DNA from: Fimenecus sp045545735
GTDB lineage: Bacteria; Bacillota; Clostridia; Oscillospirales; Acutalibacteraceae
DNA: 64,000 nucleotides
Direction: 5' to 3'
Assembly (NCBI GenBank): GCA_045545735.1
Contig: JAZQBM010000001.1
Span: 344,347-408,346, forward strand
Position numbers and translations under genes: made by a program. This document shows, piece after piece, positions 1-8,345 of the stretch (its first letter is position 1; the number at the start of each line of letters is the position of its first letter). Below the pieces are notes generated by a model, which was not told the origin of the DNA, did not search any database, and was given only the letters and a program-made list of their open reading frames with translations.

Positions 1-128
1 TATTAAGCTTTGCACACATTGACCGCGATGTTGCAGACCCTTGGTACACAAGAGATTTCAGAACTACATACAACGATGTGGAATTAGGTTGCAGAAAATT
101 ATTTGAATATATTATAAACAATAAATAA
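1..128 (+). CDS. Low-molecular-weight protein tyrosine phosphatase, C-terminal end (partial)
   Basis: Only the last 41 codons are inside the window; the gene begins off the left edge. The translation holds the motif DPWYTRDFRTTYNDV followed by a GC pair, which is the conserved C-terminal segment of low-molecular-weight (arsenate-reductase-like) phosphotyrosine phosphatases. In that family the Asp of DPW is the general acid of the phosphatase reaction, and the rest packs as the last helix. The catalytic CxxxxxR loop lies off the window. It converges on the leftward GH18 gene, with a hairpin between them. Confidence 0.8.
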   Translation, partial: LSFAHIDRDVADPWYTRDFRTTYNDVELGCRKLFEYIINNK

Positions 129-134
129 TACAAA

Positions 135-171
135 AATGGAGGGAACTTTAAAAGTTACCTCCATTATTTTT
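135..171. terminator. Bidirectional intrinsic terminator
   Basis: AATGGAGG (135-142) pairs with CCTCCATT (158-165), and AACTTT pairs with AAAGTT inside. T-rich sequence follows on the plus strand and an A-run (complement T-run) precedes it, so it can stop both the phosphatase gene and the converging GH18 gene. Confidence 0.75.
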
Positions 172-1565
172 TAGTTTCGTGTATTTAAGGAAGTCTGAAT
201 TGCTTTGAAAAGTGACAAATCACTTTCATATTCAACATCGCAAGTATAATGCCACACCATTACACCGCCAAGACCGTAATCATTTGCAAAGGCAGTTTTG
301 TCTTTAATCATCTGCACACCATTGAAACTTGTTATTATTGAGTCATCTGTGACACCATTCATATATGATTTTGAAACTTTATTTTTGAATGGATTATTTT
401 CTAAATCATTAGCAATTTGTGCATATGGTGGCCATGCCTCTTCGCCACCGTGAGTTCTACCATAGAAAGGTAATCCCAAATCACATTTCGACAAGTCGTA
501 ACCACGCTTTTCAAAATCTTTGATTGCCAAAGCACCGCCAACAGTTGCAAATTCGGCATGGGCACTGTATTCGCCCATATTATCATATGCCATTATTTCA
601 ACTCTATCGAGAACTTTAATAGCGTCCTTTGAAATATTACAACTCCAATGAGAGAATGCAGCCCCAAGAATATAGTCATCTATTTTTGAATCAAGGTTCA
701 CAAGGAAATTTGAAAAGTCTTCAATGCTTTGTTTTGCGTAAGGATATTCATAGTCAAAAAAGATGCCATCAAAATCATATAACTTCAATAAATCTAAAAT
801 GTTATCAACAAGAGCTTCGCCATTATCAACAAATGCCTGACTATGAAGTCTTTCTTTGTCGTCGGAGTCAGCACCATCAGGCCCTAAGATATTACAATGA
901 ATTTTTGCGTTAGGATTAGTTTCTTTAATGATTTTTATAATATCTTTAAAAATTACTTCTCCACTAACTGTTTCGCCATTAATGTCAAGGTTTTGAAGAT
1001 ACACATTTCCGTTTTCATCAAATCTTGCAACACCAAATAAAATTATATCAGTTAATGTGTTCATCTTTTCAATATCAATATTCTCATTACCATAAAACCA
1101 TTGACAAACGAGATATGATGTTACACGAAAATCTTCATTTTTATTATTTTGGACATTAAGAACATCAATACTTTTTAAATTATATTGATTTTCGTTTGAT
1201 GAGTTGATACAAATTTTAAGTGATTTTGCTGTATGCTCACCAATTTCACAATATCGGTACTCACCTATTCTATCTTGTTGATATATTGATTTGTATTCAC
1301 CATTTTCATCTTCAATCCAGATTGAAAACTTATCAATTTGATTATCTTTTTCTTTAATAACTACTGTATCAAAAGTTGTTTCTTCAGGAAAAACAATTTC
1401 TATAAATGTACCTTCTAATGCTACTTGTCCCTTTAAATCACCGATAATTTGAGCTTTTTCCATTACGCTGAAAGCATCAATTTTATCAGTTTTAAATGTT
1501 GATTGGCAAGAAGTCAATGTTAATAAAATGACTACTGATAAAAAAACAGAAACTACCTTTTTCAT
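171..1565 (-). CDS. Secreted lipoprotein with F5/8C-like and GH18 domains
   Basis: A 464-residue protein starting at the ATG at 1565, which has AGGGG about 7 bases upstream; a longer reading frame has no ribosome site. The N-terminus is a lipoprotein signal ending LTLTSC (Cys20 lipidated). Residues about 45-140 look like a discoidin/F5-8C-type carbohydrate-binding sandwich. The rest is a TIM-barrel glycoside hydrolase of family 18: DGIFFDYEYP (Asp266 to Glu273) matches the DxxDxDxE catalytic motif with Glu273 as acid, and EIMAYDNMG is the downstream substrate-binding Met-Tyr-Asp. The likely substrate is a GlcNAc polymer (chitin, glycoprotein glycan or peptidoglycan) at the outer membrane face. 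It is last in the leftward GDPD-GH20-Na/Pi set. Confidence 0.8.
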   Translation of the reverse strand: MKKVVSVFLSVVILLTLTSCQSTFKTDKIDAFSVMEKAQIIGDLKGQVALEGTFIEIVFPEETTFDTVVIKEKDNQIDKFSIWIEDENGEYKSIYQQDRIGEYRYCEIGEHTAKSLKICINSSNENQYNLKSIDVLNVQNNKNEDFRVTSYLVCQWFYGNENIDIEKMNTLTDIILFGVARFDENGNVYLQNLDINGETVSGEVIFKDIIKIIKETNPNAKIHCNILGPDGADSDDKERLHSQAFVDNGEALVDNILDLLKLYDFDGIFFDYEYPYAKQSIEDFSNFLVNLDSKIDDYILGAAFSHWSCNISKDAIKVLDRVEIMAYDNMGEYSAHAEFATVGGALAIKDFEKRGYDLSKCDLGLPFYGRTHGGEEAWPPYAQIANDLENNPFKNKVSKSYMNGVTDDSIITSFNGVQMIKDKTAFANDYGLGGVMVWHYTCDVEYESDLSLFKAIQTSLNTRN

Positions 1566-1616
1566 ATTTTCAACCCCTATATATAAATATCGATGAAGTC
1601 CTCTACACAACCATTT

Positions 1617-3275
1617 TTAATATGTTTTAATCATATCTTCGTCAACCGACACTCTTTCGCCCGGTTTTTTTCCAACAGCAAAAGCAATATTTTTTGCATG
1701 GTCACCTACACGTTCAAAGTCGATAAGAGTATTAACGAACATCATCCCGGCACGAGTTTCACAATGTTCTTCGTTAAGTCGGCGAAGATGAGCATCCTGA
1801 TATCTCTCTTTAAGGTTATCAGACACAGTTTCAAGTGTTTCAATCCGTTTTGCTTCTTCAACAGTAAGTTCCTGTTTTTCGAAAGATGCGATTGAAGCAT
1901 CAAGCAAATCGACAACACATTTTCTCATATTCTCAAGTTCTGCAACGGCATCTTCTGAAATTGCAAGTTTTTCACTATTGCGAACCACTGTTGCTTCACT
2001 CAAATTTACTGCGTGGTCACCAATACGTTCAATATCATTGATTACATGGAATAATCTACCAATATATTTTGCATCAGAATAATCCAAATCTAGAGCATTA
2101 ATCTTAACAAGATTTCTTGTAATTCCATGATTTAAGAAATTGATAACTTCTTCGACAGACTCGATTTTTTCAGATTTCGAAGCATCATTATTTATAAGTG
2201 CTGTTGCTGCTCTGTTAAAATTGTCCCGTGCAAGATGAGCCATTCTGACAACTTCTTTACCAATTTGTTCAACTGCAATTGGCGGTGTACTGAGAAGATG
2301 TGAGTCATAGAATTTAAACTCAAGTTTTGAATCTTCCGGTTCTTTATCAGGAACAAGTATGCAAGCCATTTTAATAATCCAATTAGCAAACGGAAACATA
2401 ACAACTGTGCTTACAACGTTGAAAATAATATGAGCCACTGATATTTGAACAGAAACATTATCACTGATACCTTCAAGCAATTTTGTATATGGTGTGAATG
2501 CCGTAATCAACAAGAAGATGACTGTACCTATTACATTGAACAATAAGTGCATGACAGCAGTTCTCTTTGAATTTGTTTTTGAACCTGCAGCTGAAAGAAG
2601 TGCGGTAACACAAGTGCCTATGTTTTGTCCTAAAAGAATATAGATTGCAAATTCAATCGGTACAAGCCCCTGGACAGCAAGTGCTTGCAAAATACCAATA
2701 CTCGCTGATGAACTCTGAATTACTGCGGTAAGAACAATACCAATAAGAATACCAATAATTGGATTGCTATAATTTGTCATAAAATAAATGAAAACTTCAG
2801 AATCCCTTAATGGCTCCATAGCCGCAGACATTGTGTCCATACCTAAGAATAGCATACCAAAGCCTGCTACAGTCTGGCCAATGTGCTTGATAATGTCTTT
2901 TTTTACAAAAAGCATTACAAACACACCAAGAAAAAGTGCAATAGGAGCAATATCGCTTAAATCAAGGGCTATGAGCACACTTGTAACAGTTGTACCAATA
3001 TTAGCACCCATAATTACGCCGACAGCCTGAGCAAGATTCATCAGTCCTGCATTTACAAAACCTACTACCATAACGGTTGTAGCCGATGAGCTCTGAATAA
3101 GTGCTGTAACAAGAGCACCCATAAGAACAGCTAAAAATCTATTTTTGGTAAGTGCACCTAAAATTTTCTTCATTTTAGAACCTGCAGCGTATTCAAGCCC
3201 TTCGCCCATTGCACTTATACCATAAAGGAATAAACCAATACCTGCAAAAAATGATAATAAATGTGTAAATGTCAT
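1617..3275 (-). CDS. Na+/phosphate symporter of the NptA/PNaS family with C-terminal PhoU-like domain
   Basis: A 552-residue protein. The membrane half has the inverted-repeat signature of Na/Pi-cotransporter II proteins, with QSSSATT at residues 61-67 and QSSSAS at 187-192, each next to glycine-rich GANIGT or GQNIGT segments. From about residue 340 it is soluble and helical, with two PhoU-like three-helix repeats rich in ERIGDHA/ERVGDHA motifs, which in PhoU bind metal and sense phosphate status. It should import phosphate using the sodium gradient. AGGAG precedes the start. It begins 16 bases after the hexosaminidase stop codon, so the two are probably cotranscribed. Confidence 0.9.
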   Translation of the reverse strand: MTFTHLLSFFAGIGLFLYGISAMGEGLEYAAGSKMKKILGALTKNRFLAVLMGALVTALIQSSSATTVMVVGFVNAGLMNLAQAVGVIMGANIGTTVTSVLIALDLSDIAPIALFLGVFVMLFVKKDIIKHIGQTVAGFGMLFLGMDTMSAAMEPLRDSEVFIYFMTNYSNPIIGILIGIVLTAVIQSSSASIGILQALAVQGLVPIEFAIYILLGQNIGTCVTALLSAAGSKTNSKRTAVMHLLFNVIGTVIFLLITAFTPYTKLLEGISDNVSVQISVAHIIFNVVSTVVMFPFANWIIKMACILVPDKEPEDSKLEFKFYDSHLLSTPPIAVEQIGKEVVRMAHLARDNFNRAATALINNDASKSEKIESVEEVINFLNHGITRNLVKINALDLDYSDAKYIGRLFHVINDIERIGDHAVNLSEATVVRNSEKLAISEDAVAELENMRKCVVDLLDASIASFEKQELTVEEAKRIETLETVSDNLKERYQDAHLRRLNEEHCETRAGMMFVNTLIDFERVGDHAKNIAFAVGKKPGERVSVDEDMIKTY

Positions 3276-3291
3276 CTATTTTCTCCTACTT

Positions 3292-4869
3292 TTAAGCCTT
3301 AATTTTTTCATTATATTTGTATTCGTTACCTCGTTTACCCAAGTGATAAACCGAGTGATTTTTTACTCCAAACTTCTTTTTTTCAAGTCTAGAGTAATTA
3401 ACATTTTTCGAACGCATATATGCTTTATAGAAATCCAGTCGTTTGTAGAAATCCTTATAATTTTTGAGTTCGTCTTTTGTCCAGGCAACTTCTGCAAGTG
3501 CAAAAATTCTTGGGTACACAGAAAACTCCCATGCGTCAAAAGTGTCAATCCATTCAGCCCAAGATTCAAACTCAACGCCAAGAATATTTTTCTCATTTAC
3601 AAAACCAGATTTAGCAACATTATAGTTATAAACCTTTTTTAACGGTACTTGAGCATACGAAAAATCGAAGTACAATGTAGGACAAGGTGAAACAATAAAT
3701 TTTCTCTTATCATTTTCACGTTTTGTCCAAGCAGGGTTGCGATAAATCCAATACTGACATATTACATCAGTATCGGTATTCTCACCTATCCCATCATTCC
3801 ATTCAATACTTGTTTTACCAAGTTTTTTGAGCATCTCGTTAACTTTGTTATTAAAATAAACCTGCAAATCCTTGCCATTTTCAAGACCTAATTCTTGTAT
3901 TTTTTTCTGACATACAGGACATTGATTTTCCCAGATTTTATGACCTTTTGAAGCCTCATCGCCACCCATATGGAAATATTTATATGGGAACAATTCGCAT
4001 ACTTCTGTCAGAAGTTTTTCAACAAATTCATAAGTTTCTTCCTGACCTGCACAAAGAATATCTTTAGTAATTCCGTTTTCGCAGAAAACTTCATATTCAC
4101 CCTTTAAGCAAGAAAGTTCAGGGTATGCAGCAAGAATAGCAACAGTATGGCCTGGTAAATCAATTTCAGGAATTATATCAATACACAGGTTCTTTGCATA
4201 TTCAACAACTTCACGGATTTCATCTTTTTTATAATAATGAAAATATTCATCTCCACCTTTTTGAAGTCCGGGAATCTTGCTTAAAATTTCAGCACCGCCA
4301 AGAAGTTCATATTTTCTTTTACTGCTGATTTCATTGAGAAGTGGAAACACTTCACTTTCAATGCGGTAACCTTGGTCATCACTTAAATGCCAATGAAATT
4401 TATTAAGTTTAAGCAGTGCCATATTATCAAGAGTACGTTTTACCGCATCAACACCGAAAAAATGACGTGATTCATCCATCATTCCGCCACGATATGAGAA
4501 TTTAGGATAATCAGATATGTAAGCACAATTAAGAACAGCAACGCCATTAGCACTCTTAGCCTGCATAATCATTATCTTCAAAGTTACGGCACCGTAGAAA
4601 GCACCATTTTCATCAGAAGCAGAAACAATTATACCGTCAGAGGTAACTTTTAAAGTATAACCTTCGGGCTTTATTTTTAAATCCTTATTAAACTTAATTG
4701 TTCCGCTATTTGCATCTTTTTTAGTTTTAAGGAAGTCCGAAATATATTTGCCCGCCTTAATAAATTCAGGAATACAAAGCACAGCTGTATCTTGTGTAAC
4801 CGTATATGTACCATCAAGCACATCGTACTTCTGTGGTTTTGGAATAATACTATATTTGGGTTTACTCAT
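3292..4869 (-). CDS. Beta-N-acetylhexosaminidase, family GH20
   Basis: A 525-residue enzyme removing terminal beta-linked GlcNAc or GalNAc. An N-terminal alpha/beta domain (to about 120) precedes the barrel. GGMMDESRHF, FHWHLSDDQGYR and HMGGDEAS (Asp304-Glu305) are the GH20 hallmarks; the Asp-Glu pair orients the acetamido group and acts as acid in substrate-assisted catalysis. No signal peptide is visible, so it is probably cytoplasmic, acting on imported sugars or recycled wall fragments. Its ATG overlaps the TGA of the upstream phosphodiesterase by four bases (ATGA), showing translational coupling. Confidence 0.92.
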   Translation of the reverse strand: MSKPKYSIIPKPQKYDVLDGTYTVTQDTAVLCIPEFIKAGKYISDFLKTKKDANSGTIKFNKDLKIKPEGYTLKVTSDGIIVSASDENGAFYGAVTLKIMIMQAKSANGVAVLNCAYISDYPKFSYRGGMMDESRHFFGVDAVKRTLDNMALLKLNKFHWHLSDDQGYRIESEVFPLLNEISSKRKYELLGGAEILSKIPGLQKGGDEYFHYYKKDEIREVVEYAKNLCIDIIPEIDLPGHTVAILAAYPELSCLKGEYEVFCENGITKDILCAGQEETYEFVEKLLTEVCELFPYKYFHMGGDEASKGHKIWENQCPVCQKKIQELGLENGKDLQVYFNNKVNEMLKKLGKTSIEWNDGIGENTDTDVICQYWIYRNPAWTKRENDKRKFIVSPCPTLYFDFSYAQVPLKKVYNYNVAKSGFVNEKNILGVEFESWAEWIDTFDAWEFSVYPRIFALAEVAWTKDELKNYKDFYKRLDFYKAYMRSKNVNYSRLEKKKFGVKNHSVYHLGKRGNEYKYNEKIKA

Positions 4870-5609
4870 TTTATATTCTCCAATACTTTTCTGCAGTAAT
4901 CAGGAACGTCAGAAATCAAGGCATCGCATCCCCATTCAGTTAATCTTACAATATCTTCTTCAAGATTAACTGTCCATGGATTTACAGCCATACCAAGATT
5001 ATGAAGTTCTAATATTTCTTTATGAGTGATTAGTTTTCTGTGAGGATGTGCCGCATCGGCATTTAATTGCTGACAATATTTAGCAACGCCAAATGTCATT
5101 ATTTCATTACCGAGTTCATCATCTTCATAAAGAAGTGCCGTTTTAATGTTCTTATCTATTTCTTTAACTTGTCGAATACATTCGGGATTAAAGCAAGACA
5201 CAATAGAATTCTTTTCAATTCCGTATTTATGGATTTCTTCAACAACCTTTTTAACAAGGTCATTGTTTGTTCTTGGTGGTTTGATTTCAATATTAATCAA
5301 AGCCATACCTTTAACAACGTCTAAAAGTTCTGATAATGTAGGTAAAGTCACACCGGAAAAATCCTTGCTAAAATAAGAACCGAAGTCCATAGCCTTAAGT
5401 TCGGCAAGTGTTAATTCATCAACAAAGCCTTTACCGTTTGACGTTTCGTCAACAGTATAGTTATGACAAATTACAATCTCACCGTCTTTTGACAAATGAA
5501 CATCGGTTTCAATTCCGTCAGCATTAAATTCAAGTGCTTTTTTAAAAGCAGGAATAGTATTTTGCGGTGCAACCTTATTGGCACCTCTGTGTGCTAATAC
5601 AAGTGGCAT
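4866..5609 (-). CDS. Glycerophosphodiester phosphodiesterase
   Basis: A 247-residue GDPD-family TIM barrel that hydrolyses glycerophosphodiesters to glycerol-3-phosphate and an alcohol. HRG at residues 7-9, the metal ligands in DGIETDVHLSKDG (Glu34, Asp36), His49 and a later EIKPP carry the catalytic signature. I chose the ATG at 5609 because AAGGAG lies just upstream and the family normally begins within a few residues of HRG. There is no signal peptide. It is first in the set with GH20, the phosphate symporter and the GH18 lipoprotein, which hints at salvage of phosphoglycerol polymers bearing amino sugars. Confidence 0.9.
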   Translation of the reverse strand: MPLVLAHRGANKVAPQNTIPAFKKALEFNADGIETDVHLSKDGEIVICHNYTVDETSNGKGFVDELTLAELKAMDFGSYFSKDFSGVTLPTLSELLDVVKGMALINIEIKPPRTNNDLVKKVVEEIHKYGIEKNSIVSCFNPECIRQVKEIDKNIKTALLYEDDELGNEIMTFGVAKYCQQLNADAAHPHRKLITHKEILELHNLGMAVNPWTVNLEEDIVRLTEWGCDALISDVPDYCRKVLENIK

Positions 5610-5704
5610 ATTTTCCAACTCCTTGGAACAAGTGTAGTAGAAACAAAACAAATTTCTACAAGTATATATTACCAAAATGAAATGCCATTTGTAAAGAGTT
5701 ATTT

Positions 5705-6307
5705 TTAATTAAATATTTCTTCAAAAATCTCAATTATTTTAAATTTAAATTTAAACTTTTCGCTTTCAGTTACAATTTCTGTTTCATCTTCTGTCAAAAC
5801 ATCTGATATTTCACACTCTGCAACGGCAGATGGCAAGCACATTGGCGGGAACATAACACACCACCAATTTTTCCCCTTACCCTCACCTATTATAACTTTT
5901 ACCGCAGTATAATAACCTGCGGGCAAAGTTACGTTATTATCATATGTGCGAGTTTTATAGTATTCTTCTTCAACTGTTATTGTTACGTCATAATCAAAAC
6001 CCTCGTTTTTAATAATTTCAAGTGCGACTTCTTCCAAAAAGTCGATATGTGGAGTAATTTTTTCTTGTGCGTCTTGTGCTGTTATACTTCCGTCAAAAAC
6101 TTCTTTACCTGCCGATAATACTGCATCACGGACTTTGAGTTTTAACTGTTGGTCTTCATCGCTATCAGAATTCGCAATCACGTGCATTCTAAGCATTTTT
6201 TCTCTTATACTATCACAGTGTTTTGAAAAAGCATTTATATTAAGTGCTCCGCAAATTATAAGTGCAATCAATATTGAACATTCTATTCTAAGTATTGCTT
6301 TTTTCAT
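5705..6307 (-). CDS. spoIIR: Stage II sporulation protein R
   Basis: A 200-residue protein with an N-terminal hydrophobic export signal and the SpoIIR hallmark MHVIANSDSDEDQQLKLKVRD at about residues 41-61. SpoIIR is made in the forespore and secreted into the intermembrane space, where it triggers SpoIIGA to cleave pro-sigma-E in the mother cell. AAGGAG lies 7 bases before the ATG. This gene is strong evidence that the organism is, or descends from, an endospore former. The 6S RNA gene lies just upstream on the same strand but ends in its own terminator. Confidence 0.88.
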   Translation of the reverse strand: MKKAILRIECSILIALIICGALNINAFSKHCDSIREKMLRMHVIANSDSDEDQQLKLKVRDAVLSAGKEVFDGSITAQDAQEKITPHIDFLEEVALEIIKNEGFDYDVTITVEEEYYKTRTYDNNVTLPAGYYTAVKVIIGEGKGKNWWCVMFPPMCLPSAVAECEISDVLTEDETEIVTESEKFKFKFKIIEIFEEIFN

Positions 6308-6356
6308 AATTTCACTCCTTACAAGTGAATTATTGGAAGATATTTCTCAAATTAAA

Positions 6357-6388
6357 CAAAAAAATAACAGATACCAAAAGTATCTGTT
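6357..6388 (-). terminator. Intrinsic terminator of the 6S RNA gene
   Basis: A perfect 9-bp stem, AACAGATAC (6366-6374) and GTATCTGTT (6380-6388), is followed on the minus strand by a T-run. It marks the 3' end of the 6S transcript. Confidence 0.85.
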
Positions 6389-6578
6389 ACGGTCCCCCGC
6401 AAAGTCGGTTGCAGTGAATACTAACCTGCATGTTAAGCAGGTGGGTGCCTTCCGTTTCATTTCTGTGCTCCCTTCATCCGTCAAAGACGGGAGGTCTGCT
6501 CCCAATGAGCCGAGTACAAGCTCCCTTTTATAGTGTGTTGGGTTAATATCGTCTGCAGTTATCGGGCTTCGCAGGGTG
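6389..6578 (-). ncRNA. ssrS: 6S RNA
   Basis: A noncoding stretch of about 190 nt read on the minus strand. It contains the 6S-type segment GGCACCCACCUG...AACAUGCAGGUUAG in its 3' half. The 5' end (GCGAAGCCCGAUAACUGCAG) can pair with the 3' end (CUGCAACCGACUUUGC), forming the long closing stem of 6S RNA around a central bubble. An intrinsic terminator follows. 6S RNA mimics an open promoter and sequesters housekeeping RNA polymerase in slow growth. The 5' end is estimated from the closing stem and could be off by several bases. Confidence 0.82.
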
Positions 6579-6595
6579 TTAAGTTTTAATTAATA

Positions 6596-6895
6596 TTATT
6601 CTTCCTCGTTGAAATCGAACAATTCAGAAAGTCGGTCTTCAAAAATTTTGCCAATTTCATTGAATTCGTTATCATCTTCAATTGGTTCAAGATATGTTTC
6701 GCCGTCTTCCTCACAAACCTTGAGAATTATGAGTTCACCGTCATCATCAAGAATTTCTTCTGCTTCATCATAAACCGGAAGAAGTGCAACGTATTTTGCT
6801 GTATCTGTTTCAATTCTGTCAAGTTCTTCAAACACGTGTTCAACGCCGTTTTCATCAACAACCGACACTAAATCGGGATTAAATTCTTCACTCAT
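6596..6895 (-). CDS. DUF1292 family protein
   Basis: A 99-residue, very acidic protein (start at 6895, preceded by AAAGGAG). VVDENGVEHVFEELDRIE, YVALLPVYD and the C-terminal FNEIGKIFEDRL pattern are typical of DUF1292 (YrzB-like) proteins, widespread in Firmicutes and of unknown biochemical role. It is often found near tRNA or Holliday-junction genes; here it sits just upstream of 6S RNA, whose 5' end begins within about 20 bases of its stop codon. The 6S promoter therefore probably overlaps the end of this coding region. Confidence 0.75.
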   Translation of the reverse strand: MSEEFNPDLVSVVDENGVEHVFEELDRIETDTAKYVALLPVYDEAEEILDDDGELIILKVCEEDGETYLEPIEDDNEFNEIGKIFEDRLSELFDFNEEE

Positions 6896-6908
6896 TTTAA
6901 TAACTCCT

Positions 6909-7577
6909 TTATAATATGTAAACGCCTGATTCAAGCACTACAATTTCTTTACCGCAAGAGCGTAAGTATTTATATACCGGCTCGTCAAAAATTCTGAAAT
7001 CGTTTACTGAATAGTCGTTAAGATTTATTGTTCTTACCTTATGTGAACCACTGTTGCAAATAAAAAGTTCATTGTCATATTTTGAGATTGACACAGGATT
7101 ATTAAAAGATGTTGAATCCTTTGAGCCAATTCGCATACTAAACTTTTTATGCGAAATTGAGTAGCTTACAACACAATTGTTATCAGGAACTAAACTCCAA
7201 ATTTGTCTGCCATCACACACAACGCCATTAATTTCAGCACCCTGATATGACAAATCACTTGACCATATCATATTGCCGTCAGGCGAAAACAAGCCTGTTT
7301 CACCACTTGGGTAGACCACAACTACCTGCTTTGACGGGAAAACATCAGCATCACAAGAAACATAGTCACCAAGCTGTTCTGCTATTTTTTTATATTCCGG
7401 ACCGTATTTATTCAAAAGATAAACACTTTTTGTAACCGGAGTTCTTTGCATTCTTTTTATATCGTATCCGTAAAAATTAACTTTAACAGAGCCATTTTCA
7501 AGAACTCTTTTTTTTGTAAAAATGATACCATTTGAGAATGCGATGATATCGTAAACCGAATCAACAATCTTCTGCAT
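6909..7577 (-). CDS. Uncharacterised protein, probable beta-propeller fragment
   Basis: A 222-residue protein I do not recognise. It has no signal peptide and consists of short beta-rich repeats, for example SGETGLFSPDGNMIWSS and YDNELFICNSGSHKVRTINL, with the spacing of NHL or WD-like propeller blades (about 40 residues each, perhaps five blades). That suggests a binding scaffold, not an enzyme. The ribosome site is weak. It lies 13 bases upstream of the DUF1292 gene and is probably cotranscribed with it. No catalytic residues can be proposed. Confidence 0.5.
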   Translation of the reverse strand: MQKIVDSVYDIIAFSNGIIFTKKRVLENGSVKVNFYGYDIKRMQRTPVTKSVYLLNKYGPEYKKIAEQLGDYVSCDADVFPSKQVVVVYPSGETGLFSPDGNMIWSSDLSYQGAEINGVVCDGRQIWSLVPDNNCVVSYSISHKKFSMRIGSKDSTSFNNPVSISKYDNELFICNSGSHKVRTINLNDYSVNDFRIFDEPVYKYLRSCGKEIVVLESGVYIL

Positions 7578-7663
7578 TAAAAATCACCGCTATATAAAAA
7601 ATTTAGTTATAATTCATATTTATGATATTATACTGTTTTTTTCTCAATCGGTCAATAATGTTT

Positions 7664-7831
7664 TCAATTATTTTTAATTAACTTATTTTGACAATTTGAT
7701 TTATTATGTGGACAAGTACTGTTGGTGCATCTTGTTTTTCTTGTACCATCTGAATACATTGTAAGTTCAATTACTATATTTTTGCCTTGATGAGTGCAGA
7801 ATTGTTCATAAGTTGTTTTGGTTTCAGTCAT
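7664..7831 (-). CDS. Small Cys-containing protein, 55 residues
   Basis: A short reading frame with ATG at 7831 preceded by GGAGTGAT at good spacing and ending with TGA at 7664. It has FCTHQGK near residue 12 and RCTNSTCPHNKSNC at residues 34-47, so Cys12, Cys35, Cys40 and Cys47, with nearby His, could form a small zinc site. The central segment IELTMYSDGTRKT reads as two beta strands. This layout resembles a miniature zinc ribbon. No function can be assigned. It is divergent from the BofA-like gene. Confidence 0.55.
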   Translation of the reverse strand: MTETKTTYEQFCTHQGKNIVIELTMYSDGTRKTRCTNSTCPHNKSNCQNKLIKNN

Positions 7832-7937
7832 TATATCACTCCATTTATTTTACTAATCTATTGTATGTTTAAAGGAATAAATTAAGCATTAAAATAATAA
7901 AAATAATATGTCCAAAAAAAGTTTAGGGAGTGATAAA

Positions 7938-8201
7938 ATGAATTTGGCTAAAATTTTTCTCGGCGTTCTGCTTGCAATATATTTAATTGTAATTTTTATT
8001 TCATATTTCAAATCAAAGAGATTTTTTACAGCACTTTTATTTACTATTTTACAAGGAATTTGTGCATTGTTTGCTGTGAACTTAATTGGCAAATATATAA
8101 CAGTACATATTCCCGTAAATATGTGGACTTTGGGTATTTCGTCAATCGGTGGAGTTTCGGGTGTAATAATGCTGTTGCTATGTGACGTATTTATGGGTTA
8201 A
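7938..8201 (+). CDS. BofA family membrane protein (pro-sigma-K processing inhibitor-like)
   Basis: An 87-residue protein with two or three membrane segments. The C-terminal pattern VNLIGKYITVHIPVNMWT followed by GGVSGV is the BofA signature (NxxG....PxNxxT......GxxG). BofA holds the SpoIVFB protease inactive in the mother-cell engulfment membrane until the forespore signals. I chose the ATG at 7938 because GGGAGTG stands upstream; an in-frame ATG 30 bases earlier lacks a site. Whether this copy acts in sigma-K control or is a diverged paralogue cannot be told from sequence. Confidence 0.75.
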   Translation: MNLAKIFLGVLLAIYLIVIFISYFKSKRFFTALLFTILQGICALFAVNLIGKYITVHIPVNMWTLGISSIGGVSGVIMLLLCDVFMG

Positions 8202-8216
8202 ATTAAAATTAAGATT

Positions 8217-8255
8217 AAAGCTACAATTTATTACAAATTGTGGCTTTATTTTTGT
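8217..8255 (+). terminator. Intrinsic terminator after the BofA-like gene
   Basis: A 13-bp stem, AAAGCTACAATTT against AAATTGTGGCTTT with one G-U pair, is followed by ATTTTTGTTTTT. Confidence 0.75.
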
Positions 8256-8345
8256 TTTTATGCTTTACTATTTCTTTCTTTCGTGTTAAAATTATAACAA
8301 TATGGCTTTATACTATAAATAAAGTAATAATTTAGGAGATACTCA

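Noticed and set aside
6135..6533. Plus-strand ORF of 132 residues across spoIIR and the intergenic region
   Set aside because: It is antisense to spoIIR and 6S RNA, has no ribosome site and no recognisable family.
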